In this document: positions 58,483-64,000 of the stretch, piece by piece
Numbering within the stretch: the stretch's first letter is position 1
Layout of the letters: the number at the start of each line of letters is the position of its first letter
Source of the DNA: Isoperla grammatica
Lineage: Eukaryota; Arthropoda; Insecta; Plecoptera; Perlodidae
Direction: 5' to 3'
NCBI GenBank assembly: GCA_945910005.1
Contig: OX246740.1
Location: 60,152,646 to 60,216,645 of the forward strand
Length of the DNA: 64,000 nucleotides
Notes under the pieces: generated by a model
The model's input: the letters and a program-made list of their open reading frames with translations, nothing else
Database searches by the model: none
Told to the model about the DNA's origin: nothing
Made by a program: the position numbers and the translations under genes

Positions 58483-59045
58483 TCAAACTTCCGTAATTAT
58501 CTACAATCCATGATATGTCACGCAGGTTTCTTTACTTGTGCCTAAAGTAGATTTAATTGATATTAATTGGAAGGAATCAAATTAAATGAATGTACTCAGG
58601 TTCTCTTACAAATCGATACTCTGTTTGAAATTACGTAATTTTCGAATGACAGCCCGTCAAACGTCCGTTATTATCTGAAATCTATGGCATTTTGCGCAGG
58701 TTTCTTTACATGTGCCTCAAGTAGATTTAATTGATATTAATTGGAAGGAATCAAATTAAATGAATATAGGTACTCAGGTCTCTTACAACTCGATATGAAG
58801 TGTTATATTACGTAATTTTCGAAGAATGGCAGCTCCTCAATGTTACATAATTTTCTTACAATCTGTGGTATCCGTATATCACGCAGTTTGCTAGTTGATG
58901 TTATTTATATATATTTATATAAGATTTGAAGAGCGGCCTGAAGAGCCTAATATTTGAGGTGCGGGGCCCTATGCTTATATGATGTAGTAATTACGGGGAG
59001 AAACTAAGGTTACAACTGGTTAGTTAATATGTTTATAAATGCTTT

Positions 59046-59069
59046 GTACGTTTACAGCTACGCGTTGCG
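59046..59069 (+). mobile_element. Fragment of the family A foldback MITE
   Basis: GTACGTTTACAGCTACGCGT-TGCG matches one terminus of the elements at 2301-2450 and 59972-60130, without the rest. Confidence 0.7.
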
Positions 59070-59358
59070 TTGTTAACGTTTTTGTGTTGTTTACACCTCT
59101 CGGTGCAAGTGTACTTTGCTAGCGGGTTTAGATGTGCGTGGGTTGGCTGCACTCGACTAGGCCTACACTGACTTTGACAGCGGCCATTTTCAACTTCGAG
59201 ATATCGTCCCTATCCTAACACAGGTTTTAATGGCGACGGCGTGTCCAAATCAAATTTACGTTTCCAAAAATATAATTGATAATTAGGCTATTTGACTTCA
59301 TAAACTAATGGGCATACCTTAAACTAGCAAACTTTCGTGTTTCACCTTCTTGATTGAA

Positions 59359-60457
59359 ATGGCTTCATCGTCCAAACAGAACTGGCAGTTGGGTGATGCT
59401 GGTATTTTGAGGAAGAAGGAGGATGAAGATGAACTTTTAATATTCGGTTATTCCTGTAAACTCTTTCGTGATGATGAAAAGGCCCTGTATATTGATCAGG
59501 GAAAACATTTAATTCCATGGATGGGAGATGATGTGTTGAAAATTGACAGGTAGGCTCGGCTAGCCTAGGTCCTAGGCGGATCATGGCTTGTAAAATTCTA
59601 GACACGACATCCGGGCTTTGGCCTAGGCCCTAGGCCCTAGGTTGGCCATAGACCTAGGCCTAGGCCTGGGCCCTAGCGAGGCGGGCACCACAAATGTAAA
59701 GTTCTTTATTGACTGACAGATACAAGGTAGTAACTCTTCTGGAGAGAATGTGAATATGCCTGGGCTAGGTAGGGTTAGATTTAGTAGCCTAGGCCCTAGG
59801 CCTAGTGTTAATTAATCAAGAGTAAATATAGGCTAGCCTAGGGCTAGGCCTACCAATATAAGATGTCACATTATAGGTCGGTGCACAATAGCCCGGGAAG
59901 GAGCTCCAGTAACAGTAACGGGAAAGTTCGCTGTAGGATAATTTAACATTGCCCGGTAACGTTAACGCTAATAGTCGATTTACAGCTACGCGTTGCGAGC
60001 GAAGCGAAGGCGCGAGCTCCAATCAGCGGCCGAGTTTGCGTGAAACTATTAACTTCTTTGCATGAAACTCGGCCGCTGATTGGAGCTCGCGCCCTCGCTT
60101 CGCTCGTAACGCGTAGCTGTAAACGTACCATAACGGGAAGCACCTTCCTGGGCTATTGTGCACCGACCATAATGTTTTTTTAAAGTAATATAGGCCTAGA
60201 ACTGGAGTATAACCTTAGAAATGTATATAGGCCTCTAGGTACTAGGAGGTTCTATTGTAGATCTATTTTGTTCATTGGCAGATATGATGGTCGTGGAACT
60301 CTGTATGATTTGAAGCAGTATGAACCTCTGCCAGGTGGCTACGACGAGAGTCTATGGGTTGGATTGTCAGATTCCGAGCGTCACGTTGAACATCTTTGCA
60401 ACGAGGAAAGATATCGTGCTTTACATCATAATGAAGACGAAGAAGCTTTGTACCAAG
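59359..60457 (+). CDS. SFSWAP: SFSWAP (suppressor of white-apricot) splicing regulator, first two coding exons (partial)
   Basis: Exon 1 is 59359-59549: ATG in a fair context (GAAATGG), donor GTAGGC. Exon 2 is 60282-60457: acceptor TTGGCAG, donor GTAAGT. The junction reads GAC-AG/A-TAT, giving the DRY of the DRY_EERY domain, and NEERYRALH near the end of exon 2 gives the EERY. Also conserved are [18 protein letters not shown] and [14 protein letters not shown] is a nuclear SR-related protein that regulates alternative splicing, including of its own transcript, and normally continues with two SURP domains and an RS tail. Those exons are absent up to 64000, so they lie beyond the window unless the gene ends differently. 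Intron 1 carries CTAGGC-rich sequence and nested foldback elements. Exon 2 ends in phase 1, compatible with the RNF220-like exon at 61386. Confidence 0.88.
59876..60168. mobile_element. Foldback element B, host of a nested family A MITE
   Basis: Terminal inverted repeats of about 26 bp begin GGTCGGTGCACAATAGCCC and are matched on the right by GGGCTATTGTGCACCGACC. ATA flanks both ends and may be the target duplication. Its centre is interrupted by the MITE at 59972-60130. Confidence 0.8.
59972..60130. mobile_element. Foldback MITE, family A, nested in element B
   Basis: Same arms as 2301-2450 with a few changes and a short extra spacer copy (GCGTGAAACTATTAAC). TAA lies immediately outside both ends (59969-59971 and 60131-60133). 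Confidence 0.88.
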
Positions 60458-61385
60458 GTAAGTTTCGTGCCTACAAAAAATATAAATTGAAGTAGGCCTA
60501 TAGACCTAGATTGCACTATATTTTTCTCGTGTCAATATCAGCGCTATTTTGCCATACAATTCAGACTTTGGGAGATTAGGGATGATTAAAGGATGAAACC
60601 CAACATTTTTCTGACATGTGTAGACCTACCTGTTCTCAATACCCGTGGGTTACGCGGGTAGTAATTAAACAAGAAATTGAGTGGGTATCTAATTAACTGC
60701 TAAATATCATTCTCTTGGGTTATAACAATAAATGATACTAGTGAAAGTGTGTTACAGTTGCAATTTAATTAACTTAACCATTTCTGTTTGACAATAAACT
60801 TTTAAAGAGGGACCAAAGTGAGTTTTTATGATACTGATATTTATGGAAACAAGGCAAAGAATCACAAGAGAGACAACTGAAATCGACGATAAGATAACCC
60901 TTTCAAAAACTGCCTGCCAAACGAGATGCAGCTGTTTACAGTCAAGGCGCCGGGTGACGATCATTGTTGAATGAGTTTGTTGAGATGGAACATAATTGGC
61001 GAGTGATGTGTCAAGAATAAGTGAATAATGGTGAAGAAGGGCCCCCTCCTTCCCCCCACGCCCATTCAGTACGTTAAGTCTGCGGAAAAATAACGACGCT
61101 TGTACAGTGCAGAATGGACACAAACTAACTAAGCTAAGGTTAGAAAGATCTTTAGGTTTGTCTGGTAAAATTGAAATATTTCAGACCAAAACCACTCTTG
61201 TGTTGAAAGTCTAATGTAACATTCAGCTTATATCACGAGCAAAACTATGATATGTAGGCTATTCCTTTGCAATAAACAACCCTGGTTTCTAGATTATAGA
61301 GAGTAGGCCTAATGAAAAGGTGTTGTGCATGGCAAACGTGTGGTGGACGAAGACACTGACCGCCTGTCGCCCCCCCTCCCCACAG
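60458..61385. other. Intron between SFSWAP exon 2 and the RNF220-like exon
   Basis: No exon of SFSWAP (SURP domain) or RNF220 was recognised here. It ends with a strong polypyrimidine tract and acceptor (CCCCCCTCCCCACAG). Confidence 0.55.
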
Positions 61386-62122
61386 AGAAGGCGCCGGGTC
61401 GCACCGCCAGGAAGAGACGGCAGTTCCACTCTGACCCGTCGTGTTGCCCGGCCTGCGGAGTCACCCTGCGAACCTCGGAGCTCCGGGCCCACCTGGGACA
61501 CGAGCTGGACAAGCTGGCCAAGCTGGGGGCGAGCCGGCCCCGGTCCCGGGCTCCCCCGGGGCCCCGGTCCCAGGCCTACCTGCTCGCACGGGCCAACCGG
61601 ACGGGCCGAGCGCGGTGGACCGAGGCTCGCAGGTGTCCCGTGTGCAGCGTGAGGGTGAGGGGGGGGGCGGAGGAGCTGGGGCGCCACGTGGACGAGTGTC
61701 TGCGTACGCAGGCCCAGGAGGTGGATGTGGAGGGGGAGGCGGGGCCCAGCACGAGCAGGGAGCACCCCGCACCCCCTCCCCCTCCCGTGTGCAGCGTGAG
61801 AGTGAGGGGGGGTGCGGAGGAGCTGGAGGTGGACGTAGAGGGGGAGGCAGGGCCCAGCACGAGCAGGGAGCCTCCCCCTCCCCCTCCCTTGTCTGCGGGC
61901 CCTGTGCTGGCGGCTCTGAGGTCGCGTGTACTGGAACTAGAGGCTGCAGTGCCGGCCAAGTGTGCACTCTGCCTGCAGCGTTACGTTCGCCCCACGATAT
62001 CGGTTAACTGTTGGCACGTACACTGTGAACCGTGCTGGTTAAACAGACTCGGCACTAACAAGTTGTGTCCCCAGTGCGATACAATCACCTCGCCGGCAGA
62101 TTTGCGCAAGATTTACATTTGA
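61386..62122 (+). CDS. RNF220: RNF220-like RING E3 ubiquitin ligase, terminal exon
   Basis: A frame opened by an acceptor at 61385 runs to TGA at 62120-62122, about 245 residues. In order it shows CPACGVTLRTSELRAHLGHE (the zinc-finger-like block of RNF220), an AYLLARANRTGR block, CPVCSVRVRGGAEELGRHVDEC (C2HC finger), acidic and proline-rich linkers, a short coiled coil (LRSRVLELEAAV), then a C-terminal RING: CALC, CWHVHCEPCW, KLCPQCDTI and the family ending ADLRKIYI. RNF220 adds ubiquitin to nuclear substrates and modulates Wnt and Hedgehog signalling in vertebrates. The central conserved region of vertebrate RNF220 is missing. The frame contains no ATG, so the start codon must come from an upstream exon. 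The segment is strongly GC-rich. Part of it (CSVRVRGGAEEL to EAGPSTSRE) is duplicated, the second copy lacking the HVDEC of the finger. Confidence 0.82.
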
Positions 62123-64000
62123 CTGCATAAAAGTTGGGAAAGTGTGGACAGCAGTCAGTGGCATGGGAGTGTTACCCATACGACGTCCTATATTGACAAA
62201 CTACTTTGGTTTAGTGCCGAAAACCAAACTGAAACACTTGGACCTACTCGTCAGTTGCTATTCAAAACCTATACCTTGTACAGTCTTCTATTTAAAAGCT
62301 TTTGCTAATTATAACAAGTTGTTCTATAATGTTAACCCTACCTTTACCAACCCAAAAAGAACATGTAATGACTGTGGCACTGGTATGCCATAGGATGCAA
62401 GGTATGTAGTGTTAGATGTTTATCTATTTTTTTTTTTACTTTTATTAGCCTTCGTACAATTCACGTATGCGTCCACACACTGTTGTGGTGAACAAGTATC
62501 ATGAATGAATTAAGCTACAGTAATGACTGTGGCACTGGTATGCCATAGGATGCTAGGTATGCAGTGTTAGATGTTTGTCTATGAAGCTACAGTGATTTAT
62601 ACAAATTTATACTAGGGATGAGCCGGATGACTAAAGTTATGAATCTTCTTAACTGATGAACCTGTTGTAACAGCTATTTTTAACGGCAACAAAACAAAAT
62701 AATCATTTACAATGGAAGCTAACTGCCGCATATCCTCAATTGTAGGTCGCACATCAAAAGTCCCAAAATTGGGGTGTGACCTACAATGGCATGTGAGATT
62801 TGTACATTCTAATATTTCAACTGATTTGGAGATAATAATCTGTCTGCCTTTAAGCCTCCTTAGTATAAATAATCATGAATGAGCCCTTAGTCGCCATCAG
62901 ACTGATGTTCTAGGTGGTGCAATATGCTCTAAAAGTTACCAATGACATTAGTATGTTCTATATGTAGGCCTAATGCTGCTTAATGTTTATTTTTATAATG
63001 TAGTGTGTTTTTAAGAAAGGAAGAACGGAACATTCTGCTTAAAATATGATGTGTCTGTATAGCCAAGCCTTGTTTTATATAAAATAGTTTGGTAATATTT
63101 GCTGTTTGTTCCTGCTGATATGGGGGTTGGTAACAATTAATAAATGGAATATGATTTTATATTTACGCTTGTACAGTGTGTATGTCGGAGATCTGTAGAT
63201 TGATTAGTATATATTTTACTCTGGGACTGTTTTCCCACTACAAATTCAGGATTCAGTTTGAAGCAGTCAGATGTAGGCCTAGCCCAAAAGAATAATTTAA
63301 TTCTTATGAAATGTACTGTGAATGCCCTTCGTAAAGCACAAAATGTGCATATGGAAATTTTCAAATTGCATTGTGAAAAAGTATGAGAAACAGCAATTTT
63401 TAAAAGTTCCAAAATAAAACAACTCGTGAAAAATGAATTGGCTACATACTTTATTAACTCAACCACCATCAAAGAACAAAAACCTGTAATTTACTACTTT
63501 TACTTTTTTGTAAATGTTTAATTGTGGTTCGTAAATGTTCTTGAATAAATTCAATAGGCTACATTTTTAACAATGTTTCAACATTTTTTTTTATTTTTTT
63601 TACTTGTACATTTGATAGAATAGAAATTCAAAATGGTTGTCAACATAGCTTGGATGATATATTATTTTCAGCGGTATCTCTCATTGAGTGATTCACACAA
63701 TTAATACAGCATCAATATTTATGTAGTACGGTATACATTCATGTGCAAACCAGCATTTCAATTTTATACAACTGAAATCTGTGACCTGCAATCTACATTG
63801 AGTAAATTCTACCGGCCTAGGCTAGACCATTACCTGAAGAGTATGTGTGCCAGTCTCTTTATTTTTATTGCCATAAACATCACTTTGTAGATATATGCAA
63901 ATTACTAATTCAACTTGGCTTTCGGGTATAGCCCCATTTATTTATTTATTTATTTATTTTGTCACGTACAATTAATATCATTCTGGATGATAGTGTACAG
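62123..64000. other. 3' UTR and non-coding region
   Basis: A 65-bp segment (TGACTGTGGCACTGGTATGC, CATAGGATGC, TAGTGTTAGATGTTT) occurs at 62366 and 62519. AATAAA motifs near 63137, 63413 and 63544 are possible polyadenylation signals, and a TTTA run lies near 63935-63958. No SFSWAP SURP exon was found. Confidence 0.45.

Larger units (their letters stand above)
54420..58890. repeat. 180- to 195-bp AT-rich tandem repeat, split by an LTR retrotransposon
   Basis: Units contain CTCAGGTTCTCTTACAAATC, GAAATTACGTAATTTCCGAA, CTGTGGTATGTCACGCAGGT and AGTAGATTTAATTGATATTA. CAGGTTC-type landmarks fall near 54608, 54803, 58205, 58384, 58597 and 58776. The leftmost unit (about 54420-54525) is in inverted orientation. 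The LTR element occupies 54956-58172, so the array proper is 54420-54955 plus 58173-58890. Confidence 0.85.

Noticed and set aside
61461..61967. Pro/Ser-rich frames antisense to the RNF220-like exon
   Set aside because: They are shadows of a GC-rich coding region whose plus-strand frame has clear zinc finger and RING residues.

Overview
The window is nuclear DNA from an insect with a large, repeat-rich genome. Three things support this: split genes with GT-AG introns, a Tweedle/DUF243 cuticle protein gene (a family known from insects), and about 45 near-perfect copies of TTAGG, the arthropod telomere motif. No prokaryotic gene organisation, CRISPR array or bacterial operon is present. The species cannot be named from the sequence; a polyneopteran such as a stick insect is only a guess from the satellite load.

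Layout. Positions 1-2616 (+) hold the last recognisable exons of a FANCJ/BRIP1-type DNA helicase. 12066-13004 (-) is a glycine-rich Tweedle cuticle gene. 18295-18981 (-) is an intronless PSMB4 (proteasome beta-7) open reading frame. 54956-58172 is a recently inserted Ty3/gypsy LTR retrotransposon with identical LTRs and a 5-bp target duplication, but with no gag or protease. 59359-60457 (+) holds the first two coding exons of a SFSWAP splicing regulator. 61386-62122 (+) is an RNF220-like RING E3 ligase terminal exon that has no methionine codon of its own. Two further weak candidates are an MBF2-like secreted peptide exon near 39300 and an unknown short exon near 4960.

The rest is mostly tandem repeats, about 25 kb of the 64 kb by my coordinates. 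The largest arrays have units of 42 bp (6161-10602), 59 bp (19982-21683), 42 bp (21691-24853), 41 bp (27011-32174), about 82 bp (36934-38150) and 56 bp (49484-51265). Foldback elements, a hAT-type MITE with an exact 8-bp target duplication, tRNA-derived SINE fragments and a LINE 3' end are scattered between them.

The most striking pattern is that several arrays are built from the edges of genes. The acceptor and start of a BRIP1 exon are repeated 13 times in 73-bp units. The donor of the same exon is repeated three times in 58-bp units. The PSMB4 stop-codon end is repeated seven more times downstream of the gene. A tRNA-like segment with pol III A and B boxes is repeated six to seven times. 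This suggests that local tandem duplication repeatedly captures splice sites and gene termini here. A second notable point is that SFSWAP exon 2 and the RNF220-like exon are compatible in splice phase, so a chimeric transcript is possible.
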